The position numbers and the translations under genes were made by a program. The notes under the pieces are model-generated. The model did not search any database and was not told the DNA's origin. It saw nothing but the letters and a program-made list of their open reading frames with translations. A stretch of DNA of 64,000 nt from RGIG5612 sp045616165 (GTDB lineage: Bacteria > Bacillota > Clostridia > Lachnospirales > Lachnospiraceae). The stretch is from contig JAZLGF010000029.1 of assembly GCA_045616165.1 (NCBI GenBank), positions 13,035 to 77,034 of the forward strand, given 5' to 3'. Of this stretch, positions 14,674 to 24,300 are shown piece after piece (the first letter of the stretch is position 1; each line of letters opens with the position of its first letter).

Positions 14674-16422
14674 TTATGCTTCCCAGCCAGTATGGTCTGT
14701 ATGGAGTAAATGATGTGAAACTTCTGAACAAGGCTCTCCTAAAAATTCTTTATAAAGAGTTTGAACATCTGGGTTTTCATGTGAAAATCTTAAAGTATTC
14801 TTTGCATCATAATCATAAAGAATCTTAGCTCTACTACTTGCCCATTCTTCGTTGAAATGGATTGGCTGGCCGCCGCCACCAACACATCCTCCTGGACATG
14901 CCATTACTTCAACGAAGTCATATTCTACTTCTTTATCTTCAATTGCTTGTAGAAGTTTTCTTGTGTTTCCAAGGCTATTTACTACTGCTGCTTTCACTAT
15001 ATTTCCAGCAACATTATATTCTGCCTCAATCCAAGGTTTATCTATGCCTGCTGCTCTAACGGCCTTAAAGGTTTCGTCAGCGTCAGGGTTTTGTCCCGTT
15101 AATACAAAGTAGCATGTACGAAGAGCTGCCTCCATAACGCCACCTGTTGAGCCGAAGATAACGGCTGCTCCCGTACCTGTACCAAGCGGAGAGTCAAACT
15201 CTTCTTCTGCTAAGTTTTCAACATCTATTTGAAGTTCCTTAATCATGCTACAAAGTTCTCTTGTAGTAATTGAAAGGTCAACATCTTTTATGCCTTCTTT
15301 TGCATCATTGATATTTGAAATTTCAGTTTCTGCTTTCTTTGCTGAACATGGCATAACGGAAACACAATAAATTTTTTCCGGGTCAACTCCTATCTTACCA
15401 GCAAAATAAGTTTTTGTTACTGCTCCAAACATCTGTTGTGGAGATTTTGCTGTTGAAAGATTTTGAACGAAGTTAGGATATTGTTTTTTTACAAATCTTA
15501 CCCAGCCAGGACAACATGATGTAAACATAGGCCAACTATATTCATCTTTATGTGTAAATCTATGGAGGAATTCTGTTCCTTCTTCCATGATTGTTAAATC
15601 GGCTGTGAAGTTTGTATCAAATACATAATCAAATCCGATTTTCTTAAGAACTGCTGCCAAACGCTTTTCTGTTGCAACTTCTGGGCTAAGGCCTAAAGTT
15701 TCTCCCCATGCAGCACGTACAGCAGGAGCTATTTGAACCACACAAACTTTATCCGGATTTCTAAGCACTCCTTTTTTAGACAATAATTCTTTTATGTCTT
15801 TTCTTACTGAAAGAGCGTTTGTTGGGCAATGTGTTACACACTGTCCACAGAAAACACAGTTTGAATCTTTAAGTGGTTTATGTTCTCTAACGCCAACTGT
15901 TGTATGTATTCCAGAACCAATCATGTCCCAAACATTAACGCTTTGAACCTTTTCGCATTCTGATAAACATCTATAACATCTTATACACTTGCTTTCATCT
16001 CTAATAATCGGAACATCATCCGGCCAAGGAATTTCCAAGAAATCCTGTTGGAATTTATCCATGTTTACAATGCCAAGATCATTAGCAACTTTTTGAAGCT
16101 GGCATGTTTCATTTCTTTCACACGTTGGGCATTCAACTTTATGTTGGCTAAGTAAAAGTTGGACGCTTGTTCTTCTAGCATCTACAACTTTTGTTGTATT
16201 AGTGTAAATAACCATTCCCTCTTCGCATACATTGTCACATGCTGCAAAAAGTTGCTCCATGCCTTTTATTTCAACTAAACATACTCTACATGCACCAATT
16301 TTATTTACATCTTTCATGTAACATAAAGTTGGGATATTTACGCCTGCTAGTTTAGCTGCATCTAAAATACTTGTTCCTTCTTCTACCTGTACAGGAATGT
16401 CGTTAATAATTACATTTACCAT
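14674..16422 (-). CDS. [FeFe] hydrogenase catalytic subunit (HydA/HndD type)
   Basis: The domain order is a [2Fe-2S] plant-type ferredoxin (residues 1-80; CYMKDVNKIGACRVC), a His/Cys 4Fe-4S segment, two 4Fe-4S clusters (CIRCYRCLSEC and CVFCGQCVTHC), then the H-cluster domain with its three motifs TSCCPGW, MPCSAKK and ACPGGCVGGGGQP. At 582 residues it matches trimeric/tetrameric NAD(P)-linked enzymes. It produces or consumes H2 in the cytoplasm. Its start overlaps the flavoprotein gene upstream by 7 bp, so the two very probably form a complex. Maturases HydE, F and G are not in the window. Confidence 0.93.
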   Translation of the reverse strand: MVNVIINDIPVQVEEGTSILDAAKLAGVNIPTLCYMKDVNKIGACRVCLVEIKGMEQLFAACDNVCEEGMVIYTNTTKVVDARRTSVQLLLSQHKVECPTCERNETCQLQKVANDLGIVNMDKFQQDFLEIPWPDDVPIIRDESKCIRCYRCLSECEKVQSVNVWDMIGSGIHTTVGVREHKPLKDSNCVFCGQCVTHCPTNALSVRKDIKELLSKKGVLRNPDKVCVVQIAPAVRAAWGETLGLSPEVATEKRLAAVLKKIGFDYVFDTNFTADLTIMEEGTEFLHRFTHKDEYSWPMFTSCCPGWVRFVKKQYPNFVQNLSTAKSPQQMFGAVTKTYFAGKIGVDPEKIYCVSVMPCSAKKAETEISNINDAKEGIKDVDLSITTRELCSMIKELQIDVENLAEEEFDSPLGTGTGAAVIFGSTGGVMEAALRTCYFVLTGQNPDADETFKAVRAAGIDKPWIEAEYNVAGNIVKAAVVNSLGNTRKLLQAIEDKEVEYDFVEVMACPGGCVGGGGQPIHFNEEWASSRAKILYDYDAKNTLRFSHENPDVQTLYKEFLGEPCSEVSHHLLHTDHTGWEA

Positions 16423-18248
16423 GCTTTTCGACCTCCTTTAATTATTCCGCAATTGTAATGATCGCATCTTAAACATCTTCCTGATTCTTGACATGCTTCC
16501 TTATCAGTCATTGGATTTTCCATAAGGTTAAAGTCATGTTTTCTTTCCTCAGGACTTCTCTCTGCCATATTTACTCTTCCGCAATATTCTCTATCTTTTA
16601 GCACAACATCCGGAATATCTATATCTCTATGTACGCTATGATGATATCCTAAATATTCATCAATATTAGCAGCTGCAACTTTACCCGCTGCAATAGCGGC
16701 GATTGCCGTCTTTGGACCAGTTACGCAATCTCCTCCAGCAAAAACTCCAGGAATCATATCGATACTTGTTACATTATCCGCTTTAATAAGTCCACGCTCT
16801 ATTGGGATTCCTGCCTCGTCAAATCCGGATACATCTGTTCCCTGGCCTATTGCTTTAATAATTACATCACATTCAATTCTCTTATCAGGAAGTCCTGATG
16901 GAACAGGTTTCATACGGCCATTATCAATTTTTCCAACCATGTTTGGCGTTGTCCAAAGAGCAACTGCCTGGCCGTTTTCATCTGTTTCAATTTTAAGCGG
17001 TGCATGTAAATCTAAAAGCTCGGCTCCTTCTGCGATAGCTCCTTCTATTTCTTCCGGAAGAGCTGTCATATCTTCTCTTCTTCGTCTATAAATTATTGAT
17101 ACCGATTTAGCGCCACATCTAATTGCACTACGTACGCAGTCCATAGCAACGTTTCCGCCTCCAACTACGCATACTTTCTTTCCTGTGAAATCAACAACTT
17201 CATCATCGCCTAATTTTCCAAGGTAATCTACTGCTGAAATTACGTTCGGTGCATCTTCTCCTTCGATGCCGATATCTTTTGCTTTATGTGCACCTATCGA
17301 GAAATAAACTGCATCATACTGCTCTCTTAATTTTTCGATTGTATACTCGCCAACACCAACATTTGTATTAAGCTTTGTTTCTATACCTGTTGAAAGAATT
17401 GCGTCGATATCTTTTTGTAAATAATTCCTTGGCAGGCGATATGCTGGAATACCATAAATAAGCATTCCGCCAAGTCTTTTCTTTCTTTCAAAAACAGTTA
17501 CCTGGTGTCCCATAAGTTGTAGATAGAACGCAACTGTAAGGCCTGATGGGCCTCCGCCTACTACTGCTATTTTCTTTCCAGTTTCACTAAGGCGCTCCGG
17601 TGGAATAACCTTTGCGGCATTTTCTACTGCTGTTCTTTTTAATCCTCTGATATTAACAGGTGCATCAAGAAGTGTTCTTCTACATCTGTTCTCGCAAGGA
17701 TGCTCACATATCAACGCACATACAACAGGGAATGGGTTATCATTTGTGATAACCTGAACTGCTTCTTCATATCTTTTTGCTCCAACTAATGCTATATAAG
17801 CTGGAATGTTAACGTTTGCTGGACATGCTGCAACACATGGAATTGAATCTGTTCTTTCTGCAAGACAGAAATGGTCGTTAACATGTGATTTATAATCGTC
17901 TTCGCATCCCTTTAGTGCTTTAAGAACTAACTTTGCTGCTTCTGCACCAATAGCACAGTCCGCTGAAACAGAAATGTTTCTAGCAAGGGATTCCATTTTT
18001 TCTAACGTCTCTTCGGTTGCACTACCAGAAAGGACTAATTCATTTAATTTGCTAAGTTGATTTAAGCCAACTCTACATGCGGTACACTTTCCACAACTTT
18101 GTGTCATATAAAGTCTTAAGAAAGCCGAAACCATATCGATTGGACATGTATCCGTTGGATTAAAAATCAGATGTCTTTCCATGTAGTTGTAAATACCGTC
18201 TAGAGTCGTCTCAACATTATTATTGTTTGTTAAGGTAAGTCTGCTCAC
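16416..18248 (-). CDS. Iron-sulfur flavoprotein: NuoF-type cluster tail fused to GltD-like NAD(P) oxidoreductase
   Basis: Residues 1 to about 110 match only the C-terminal 4Fe-4S part of NuoF/HydB (SCGKCTACRVG then the later CAIG). The NuoF FMN/NADH domain is missing. Next come a dicluster segment like that of glutamate synthase small subunit or NfnB (CPANVNIP, CEHPCENRCRR), an FAD site (VVGGGPSGL) and an NAD(P) site (VVGGGNVAMD), and a final cysteine-rich tail (CLRCDHYNC). The fusion gives the hydrogenase an NfnB-like nucleotide module in place of the usual NuoF module. The GTG start follows GAGGAG. It is the first gene of the hydrogenase transcription unit. Nucleotide preference (NADPH against NADH) is not decided here. 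Confidence 0.88.
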   Translation of the reverse strand: MSRLTLTNNNNVETTLDGIYNYMERHLIFNPTDTCPIDMVSAFLRLYMTQSCGKCTACRVGLNQLSKLNELVLSGSATEETLEKMESLARNISVSADCAIGAEAAKLVLKALKGCEDDYKSHVNDHFCLAERTDSIPCVAACPANVNIPAYIALVGAKRYEEAVQVITNDNPFPVVCALICEHPCENRCRRTLLDAPVNIRGLKRTAVENAAKVIPPERLSETGKKIAVVGGGPSGLTVAFYLQLMGHQVTVFERKKRLGGMLIYGIPAYRLPRNYLQKDIDAILSTGIETKLNTNVGVGEYTIEKLREQYDAVYFSIGAHKAKDIGIEGEDAPNVISAVDYLGKLGDDEVVDFTGKKVCVVGGGNVAMDCVRSAIRCGAKSVSIIYRRRREDMTALPEEIEGAIAEGAELLDLHAPLKIETDENGQAVALWTTPNMVGKIDNGRMKPVPSGLPDKRIECDVIIKAIGQGTDVSGFDEAGIPIERGLIKADNVTSIDMIPGVFAGGDCVTGPKTAIAAIAAGKVAAANIDEYLGYHHSVHRDIDIPDVVLKDREYCGRVNMAERSPEERKHDFNLMENPMTDKEACQESGRCLRCDHYNCGIIKGGRKAW

Positions 18249-18416
18249 TTTTTTACTCCTCTTCTTTTTTTGTTACACAAATAAAACGCACATTAAAAAT
18301 AACGCGCAAATTCCTTCTTATATTGTAGTGCATTTCTTTTAATATTGATAGTATTTTTTTATATATTATTGTGGTAAAATTTACCTATAACAAAATAAAT
18401 TAAGAGAGGAATCAAA

Positions 18417-19715
18417 ATGAACAACATTAACAAAACAACGCTTCACCCTTATTCAAGAAGCGTATCAATTATTGGTGTTGGCTGTACACCTTTTATGCGT
18501 ACTCTTGAAAATCCAGAAACAACCGGATATTCTGAAGGCGAATTTTTCGGATATGCAGCTTACAAGGCAATGGAAGACGCTGGCGTTACTCCTAAGGACG
18601 TTGATTATTTCTTCCATGGACAGGCTAACCCATTCTACGGTTCAAACTACATCACACCTAATATTCAAATTTCAGAATGGTTCGGTATGAGAGGTAAAGG
18701 CTCTATCCACCATTCAGAAGCTTGCTGTACTGGTTATCTTGCTCTTGAGCAGGCTGTTAACGCTGTTGCTTCAGGAAAATATAACGTAGTACTTTCAGGT
18801 TGTGTTGAATTTGGTGATTGTATTGCCCTTCCTGATTGTCCTGCACATATCAGAAAGAAATTCGAAGATGCTGATTTCTTTGAATCACTTAAATGGATTT
18901 ATGACAGAGCTTATTCTCGTCCACTTATGTGTGGTCCAAACATCCACCAAGACGATGCTGCTGCATGGTATAAATCAACATACCATCTTACAGACGAAGA
19001 AATGGACGATACATTAATCCATATAGCTCTTAACTCAAGATACAACGCAGTTAAGAATCCTCTTTCATATTCAAAACAAACTTATGAAGAAATCGCTAAA
19101 GAAAATGGTTTCGATGATGTTATGGAATATATGAAATCATTCTACAATCCTAAGATGAGTGGATATTTAAGAGCTTCAGGCTTAGAGCTTAAATGCGACG
19201 GCGCTGCTGCTTTTATCGTATGTCCAACTGAAATGGCTTCACAATTCACAGACAAAAAGCCTATCGAAGTTTTAGGTATTGGTAATGCTACTCGTGAAGC
19301 TACCCAGCCTCACGTTGAACTTTATGGAACACAGGAAGCTACTCGCCAGGTATACGAACTTACAGGCGTTAAACCTGATGAAATCGATTTACTTTTGGCT
19401 AACGACTTCTTTATCACATCTCAGCTCCTTGCTGCAGAAGTTAGCGGATACCTTCCAGCAGGTGAAGGATGGAAATACTTCATCGATGGCCGTACAAAAT
19501 TTGATGGTGACAAACCTATTAATACAAACGGTGGAAGATGTTCATTCGGACATGCTCACGCTGCATCAGGTGTTGCTGATATTTATGAAGCTGTTAAACA
19601 GATGCGTGGAGAAATGGGCGAAACTCAGGTTAAGAATACTCCTAAGACAACATTCCTTAGAGGTTTCGGTGGCGCTCAAAACTTAGCATCTATAATTCTT
19701 CGTACTAAAGAATAA
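18417..19715 (+). CDS. Thiolase-family protein, partner of a DUF35 protein
   Basis: The 432-residue protein has the thiolase fold: nucleophile region HHSEACCTGYLALEQA (first Cys of the pair aligned with the catalytic Cys), and the C-terminal GGRCSFGHAHAASG replacing the common GHPIGATG. The usual HDAF-type motif reads NDFF, so catalysis may differ from standard acetoacetyl-CoA thiolase. Thiolases of this subgroup occur with DUF35/Zn-ribbon subunits, as in archaeal acetoacetyl-CoA thiolase/HMG-CoA synthase complexes and BbsA/BbsB of anaerobic toluene degradation. The DUF35 gene follows after 11 bp. The acyl-CoA substrate is unknown. It is divergent from the hydrogenase operon. Confidence 0.85.
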   Translation: MNNINKTTLHPYSRSVSIIGVGCTPFMRTLENPETTGYSEGEFFGYAAYKAMEDAGVTPKDVDYFFHGQANPFYGSNYITPNIQISEWFGMRGKGSIHHSEACCTGYLALEQAVNAVASGKYNVVLSGCVEFGDCIALPDCPAHIRKKFEDADFFESLKWIYDRAYSRPLMCGPNIHQDDAAAWYKSTYHLTDEEMDDTLIHIALNSRYNAVKNPLSYSKQTYEEIAKENGFDDVMEYMKSFYNPKMSGYLRASGLELKCDGAAAFIVCPTEMASQFTDKKPIEVLGIGNATREATQPHVELYGTQEATRQVYELTGVKPDEIDLLLANDFFITSQLLAAEVSGYLPAGEGWKYFIDGRTKFDGDKPINTNGGRCSFGHAHAASGVADIYEAVKQMRGEMGETQVKNTPKTTFLRGFGGAQNLASIILRTKE

Positions 19716-19726
19716 GGAGGTCTACC

Positions 19727-20167
19727 ATGGGAGTTAAATTAGAAAAAGTTATTCAAACATATTATAATAATCTTGCAGAAGGAAAATTAACTGCACGTAA
19801 ATGCACAAAATGCGGTGCTTATGAATGGCCTCCTGTATTAGGTTGTAATACTTGTGGATCTCCTGAAATGGAGTGGGTTGAAATTAGTGGAAAAGGAAAA
19901 TTAATTGACTTTGTACTTCCTTCACCAATTACTATGAAACCTGAAATGAACGATATTAAACCTTATGTTTTAGCTATCGTTCAGCTCGAAGAAGGTCCAG
20001 CCGCAAACGTTATGGTTCGTGGAATTAAAAAGAAACAGGCTGAAGCTGCCAGAGCAGCTCTTCCTCTTGATGTTCATGCAACAATTATTCCACGTCATGT
20101 AGTTGACGGCGAAAAAGAATATGATTACAGCACAGTAATCTTCGACTTAGATAACCCAATCGAATAA
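19727..20167 (+). CDS. Zn-ribbon/OB-fold protein (DUF35), thiolase partner
   Basis: The 146-residue protein begins with a rubredoxin-like zinc ribbon (CTKCGAYEWPP, then CNTCGSPEM) followed by an OB-fold domain, the standard DUF35 layout. Characterised homologues bind thiolases and bridge acyl-CoA transfer. The preceding thiolase gene ends 11 bp upstream and shares a strong AAGGAGG site context. The last 12 codons of this gene are duplicated 7.7 kb away (27874-27909), marking the gene end as an island insertion point. The gene itself is intact. Confidence 0.88.
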   Translation: MGVKLEKVIQTYYNNLAEGKLTARKCTKCGAYEWPPVLGCNTCGSPEMEWVEISGKGKLIDFVLPSPITMKPEMNDIKPYVLAIVQLEEGPAANVMVRGIKKKQAEAARAALPLDVHATIIPRHVVDGEKEYDYSTVIFDLDNPIE

Positions 20168-20168
20168 T
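20133..20168. repeat. Island 1 boundary repeat, left copy (DUF35 3' end)
   Basis: 36 bp at the end of the DUF35 gene (CAGTAATCTTCGACTTAG, then ATAACCCAATCGAATAAT) recur at 27874-27909 in the same orientation with two mismatches. Everything between is the restriction-modification island. The arrangement is that of attL/attR after integration at a gene's 3' end, with the gene restored by the incoming copy. Confidence 0.8.
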
Positions 20169-20173
20169 AATCA

Positions 20174-20208
20174 TAAAAAAAGAGGCTTCAATTTGAAGCC
20201 TCTTTTTT
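20174..20208. terminator. Bidirectional terminator
   Basis: AAAAAAGAGGCTTCAA pairs with TTGAAGCCTCTTTTTT, with T runs on both strands. It serves the thiolase/DUF35 unit on the plus strand and the convergent nuclease-like gene on the minus strand. It lies just inside the island. Confidence 0.9.
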
Positions 20209-20292
20209 ATTTAATTTTTTATCATTCTCTTGACAATAAATACTAATATGTTACTATCGTATCGAGAAATGGGTTTTTTGTCCGGTAGGTTC

Positions 20293-20826
20293 TTATGAGC
20301 CGAGGGGGTTGCCTGTTTCTTTTTTTATGTCTATGATATCATACAAATACATTTTCCCATTAGCCGCATGTCTTATTAACATTGATGCATGAAACACCTT
20401 GTACCTTTCCACCTCATTATTATTTCCATAAACAGGTAATGCAAATCTAGAGTCGTATCTATACCATCCAAGTTTTCCATCCCTTATATGCTTGGTGGAT
20501 TTATTTGCCCTAAAATATTTTCCTGTAGCTATACTAAGTAATTCAGGAATACCCTGTGCTGCATTAGCTTTTGCTTTTGCATTTCCGCCACGTAAACTTT
20601 TAGTATATTCTGACCCTGTATATTCATCTGGTAAATCCGACCCTATGTATATCACGTCCTCTGTTTGTGCAATGGTATAAAAATCTCCTACATATTCTTT
20701 TAGATATTGTTTTACATCATTCCAATTCACTGCTCTTCTTCCTTTAAACTTAATATCATTAATTATTACAATATTATTTCCATCCGCATCTTTTATAATT
20801 GATATATTTCTTTTTTCATTTTTCAT
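20293..20826 (-). CDS. Putative BECR-fold nuclease (PBECR-like) of phage/toxin type
   Basis: No enzyme motif is certain. The 177-residue protein has an N-terminal beta-rich part and a C-terminal block (residues about 85-177: NAAQGIPELLSIATGKYF, then HIRDGKLGWYRYDSRFALPV and YLYDIIDIKKETGNP). From memory this resembles the PBECR-type barnase/EndoU/colicin/RelE nuclease domains found at the ends of large phage and ICE proteins. Here the domain stands alone and faces a divergent XRE repressor across a perfect 15-bp inverted repeat, an arrangement typical of controlled toxins. Family membership needs a profile search. The gene could instead be another small defence or phage protein. Confidence 0.5.
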   Translation of the reverse strand: MKNEKRNISIIKDADGNNIVIINDIKFKGRRAVNWNDVKQYLKEYVGDFYTIAQTEDVIYIGSDLPDEYTGSEYTKSLRGGNAKAKANAAQGIPELLSIATGKYFRANKSTKHIRDGKLGWYRYDSRFALPVYGNNNEVERYKVFHASMLIRHAANGKMYLYDIIDIKKETGNPLGS

Positions 20827-20871
20827 ATAATTTTACGTCTCCTTCTTGATATGTATTATTCCATATGGTAA

Positions 20872-20916
20872 AGTAACCATTGGATACCAATAATAGTATA
20901 TTATCCAATGGTTACT
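20872..20916. promoter_or_regulatory. Divergent operator, perfect 15-bp inverted repeat
   Basis: AGTAACCATTGGATA (20872-20886) is repeated inverted at 20902-20916 with a 15-nt centre. It stands between two divergent genes, 28 bp before the XRE gene start, and is the obvious binding site of that repressor. Half of the motif (AGTAACCATTG) recurs at 24592-24602 between hsdS and hsdR. Confidence 0.7.
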
Positions 20917-20944
20917 GTCAATTATGTGTTAAAGGAGATTTTAT

Positions 20945-21295
20945 ATGGCAAATCAATTGATTCCTGAACGCTTAAGATTAATACGAGAAAAGCTTGGTAT
21001 AACTAAAACTGAAGCTTCTAGAAAACTCAACCTTTCAAAAATCGGATATTGTAGATACGAATATGGTGAAAGAATTCCCTCACTTCAAACCGTTGAAATA
21101 ATTGCTCAACGTTTTAATACTTCTGTAGATTACTTGGTAGGATTAACTGAAGATGCTTCTCCAAATCAAATTATTATTGATAAAAAGGAAAACCCCGAAT
21201 TATTTAAGCTTGTTGAGCTTTGTAGACACGACGATGTAAAACAATTAAAAAGACTATTATTATATTATAATAAATTTAAAAATGGTCTTAATTAA
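20945..21295 (+). CDS. XRE-family transcriptional regulator
   Basis: The first about 65 residues form a lambda-repressor-like HTH (LRLIREKLGITKTEASRKLN, then YCRYEYGERIPSLQTVEIIA). The tail of about 50 residues is charged and helical. The gene has a strong AAAGGAG site. It is divergent from the nuclease-like gene and separated from it by the inverted-repeat operator, so it probably represses both genes and acts as the control, perhaps the antitoxin, of that pair. Confidence 0.85.
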   Translation: MANQLIPERLRLIREKLGITKTEASRKLNLSKIGYCRYEYGERIPSLQTVEIIAQRFNTSVDYLVGLTEDASPNQIIIDKKENPELFKLVELCRHDDVKQLKRLLLYYNKFKNGLN

Positions 21296-21358
21296 AGAAT
21301 CTTTCGCTTAGAGATAATCGTTAGCCATTTTTTTGCTTTCATTTATCCACCATTCCTA

Positions 21359-24300
21359 TTAAGCAACTACTCTGTATCTCGTGTACACATATTCATAAAT
21401 CCGTTGACGATACATAGAGATACTTACCTCATCATAACACTCTGGAAGTTCTGTCCAAAGTGTGTCACGAATAAGATTATCAATAGCTGCTTTTGTTTCT
21501 TGCTTGTCTGTCCAATGGTCAAATTCAGCAATTTTATTTTTAATTTTTTGAAGAAGTGAAGTTGCAACTTCTTTTAACTTTTTGATATCCGTTTTGCTTA
21601 AATCATCGCGAAACAGCATATCATAAAGAGATAGTTCCTCATCACTTGTAAATCCTTCACGTACATAACGTTGTTCTTCTTGGCTCATCTGATTTGCCAA
21701 ATCCATCAGTTCCATGAAAGTTTTCTCAATTGTGGCTCTATCCTGTTCACTATTATAATCATCAATAATCTGCTGATAATGTTCATAATAGTTAATACGA
21801 TTTGGATTGGCCAAAAGCATACTATCAAGTTTCTGTTGGATGACTTCTTCTAAATCTTTTAGCACAAGATTCTTTTTCTTAATCTTCGCAAATTCTCTTC
21901 GAAGAAGATCAAAATCAATGGCACTAATGTCAAATCTTCGTGGCTCTTCTTGTACCATTGTAGGTGTGTGTTGAATTTCAACATAGGCACTTATAATTCC
22001 ATTGATTTCAATCATAAGGTCTATCGTATTGATATGCTTACGCTTTTTCTGTAATTCAGCATAGATAGCAGCAATTGCTTCATACTGTTTACGAGTGTGT
22101 CCTGTGATATCATCTCTATCAGTATATTTCATAAGACGATTTAGTTCTGATGCATATGTAGTATATGTTTTCTTATCTTCAATCGAACCGCATACTGCAT
22201 TTGCCGCTTCTTGAAGATATGACAACTTCATAAAGTCATAGGCATTGATGAGCATTTCTAAATCAAAATCATTTTCGCTTAAAAATGCATCTGTTTTTCC
22301 TATTGTTTCTATAATACGAGCAATCAGTTCATCTTTATCTACCGTTGGGTCTGAACCACCGTTGCCACCTACGTTAGCAGTATAATTTGCAAGAGCCTCT
22401 CTCAAAGCTTTTACAATACCAATATAATCTATAATCAAACCATTACTTTTTCCTTCATTTACACGATTTGCACGTGCAATGGTCTGCATAAGAGTATGAG
22501 CCTTTAATGGCTTGTCAAGATACAGACATGAAAGACATTTAACATCAAAGCCGGTAAGCCACATTGCACATACAAATACAACACGAAGTGGATTTTTTGA
22601 ATCCTTAAATTCTTTATCTAGTTCGCGCTTTTCCATCTTTGTACGGTGAGTTTTTATGTCTAAATCCCATTTTCTGAATGTCTGAATTTCATTCTGTTCT
22701 TGACTGATTACAACAGCCATTTCCGTCTCTTCCATCCATTTGATTTTTCTTTCAAGTTCGAGGGCCTCTTGTTGACTTGCATCTTTCAAACTATCTTTTA
22801 ATATTTTTATTTCTTCTTTCCAGTATTCCTGAACATAATTATACATACGAACACAGGTAACCTTATTCAAACAAACAAACATAGCTTTGCCGCTTGTCCA
22901 CAAATCAGAATAGTGATTCACAAAGTCACGTGCAATAGATTTCAATCTAGGCTCGGCTGTGAGTAAGTGAATTTCTTTTGCAAATTCTGCTTCAAGTTTA
23001 TCCTGCTGGTCTACATCAAGGTCTGCATTTTCAATGGCATCAAGAATTTGATTTGTGATTTCAGGATTGTGTAAATCAACAATCTTTTCACCACGATTTT
23101 CGTAATAAAGAGGTACAGTAGCACCATCTTCAACGGCTCTTTTGAAATCATAGACTGATACATATCCTCCAAATGTACGAGCAGTAATATTATCGCTCGA
23201 AAGCAATGGCGTACCTGTAAATCCGATACGCGCAGCAGTAGGCAACAATTTCATCATATTATCAGCAAATAAACCATACTGACTTCGGTGTGCTTCATCT
23301 GACATAATGATGACATCGTGATCAGGATATATTGGTGCTTCATTTGGCTTATTAAACTTCTGAATCAAAGTAAAGACAAAGCTTGGATTACCTTGCAGTT
23401 TCTTTACAAGGTCTTCTCCGCTTGTAGCAATAAATTGTGAAGCCTTTATATCTTTTCCAAGAAGTCCACAATTTTCAAACGTATCACTTATCTGTGTATT
23501 CAGTTCGTCACGGTCTGTTAGAATAACAAAGGTTGGTGTGCCTTCCATCTTTCTACGAACCTTTTTTGCAAAGAACACCATAGAGTAACTTTTACCTGAG
23601 CCTTGTGTATGCCAAAAAACTCCCAACTTACCATCATTAAGTTTTCGAGCTGCATAAGCTTTCATAGCTTCGTTTACACCAAGGTATTGGTGGTTACGAG
23701 CAAGTATCTTTGCAGCGTTACCATCAGAGTGGTCATACAAAATAAAATTCTCAAATAAATCTAAGAAGTTTTCCTTTTTACAGATACCTCGAAGCATTGT
23801 TTCAAGAGCGACATTTCCCTGGTCTTCTTCAGCAAGACGCTTCCATTCATGGAAAAATTCAAACTTACTGCCAAGTGTACCAACCTTAGCTTCTGTTCCA
23901 TTGGAAAGCATAATGAATGCATTGTAATAGAACAGATGAGGAATAGTATCTTGATAATCTGTATAGTTATCATCATAAGCATTTTGAACATCTACAGTAT
24001 TCTTTTTAAGTTCTACAAAGAGAAGTGGAATACCATTAACAAAGCCAACAATGTCCGTTCTTCTACGATATAAATCCCCGTGAATTTTTAATTCCTTTAT
24101 TGCAAGGAAATAGTTGTTGCTTGGATTTTGAAAATCAATAACTGCAGCTTTCTTAGTTTCAGTTTGACCGTCTGATTTTTTAACAGTAACAGGAATGCCA
24201 TCACGAATTAAAAAGTATTTTTCTTCATTCACCTGCAACAATGAAGATGTAGACAACCTCTTTTCTAAAATCTGCTGAGCTTCAATAATCTGATTTTCGT

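Noticed and set aside
18249..18416. Rex-type redox operator before the hydrogenase operon
   Set aside because: A TTTGTGTAACAAA stretch is present but lacks the full palindromic TTGTTAA-n4-TTAACAA pattern, so it was not called.
19279..19686. 135-codon frame inside the thiolase gene
   Set aside because: It is a +1 shadow of an intact, well-conserved gene.
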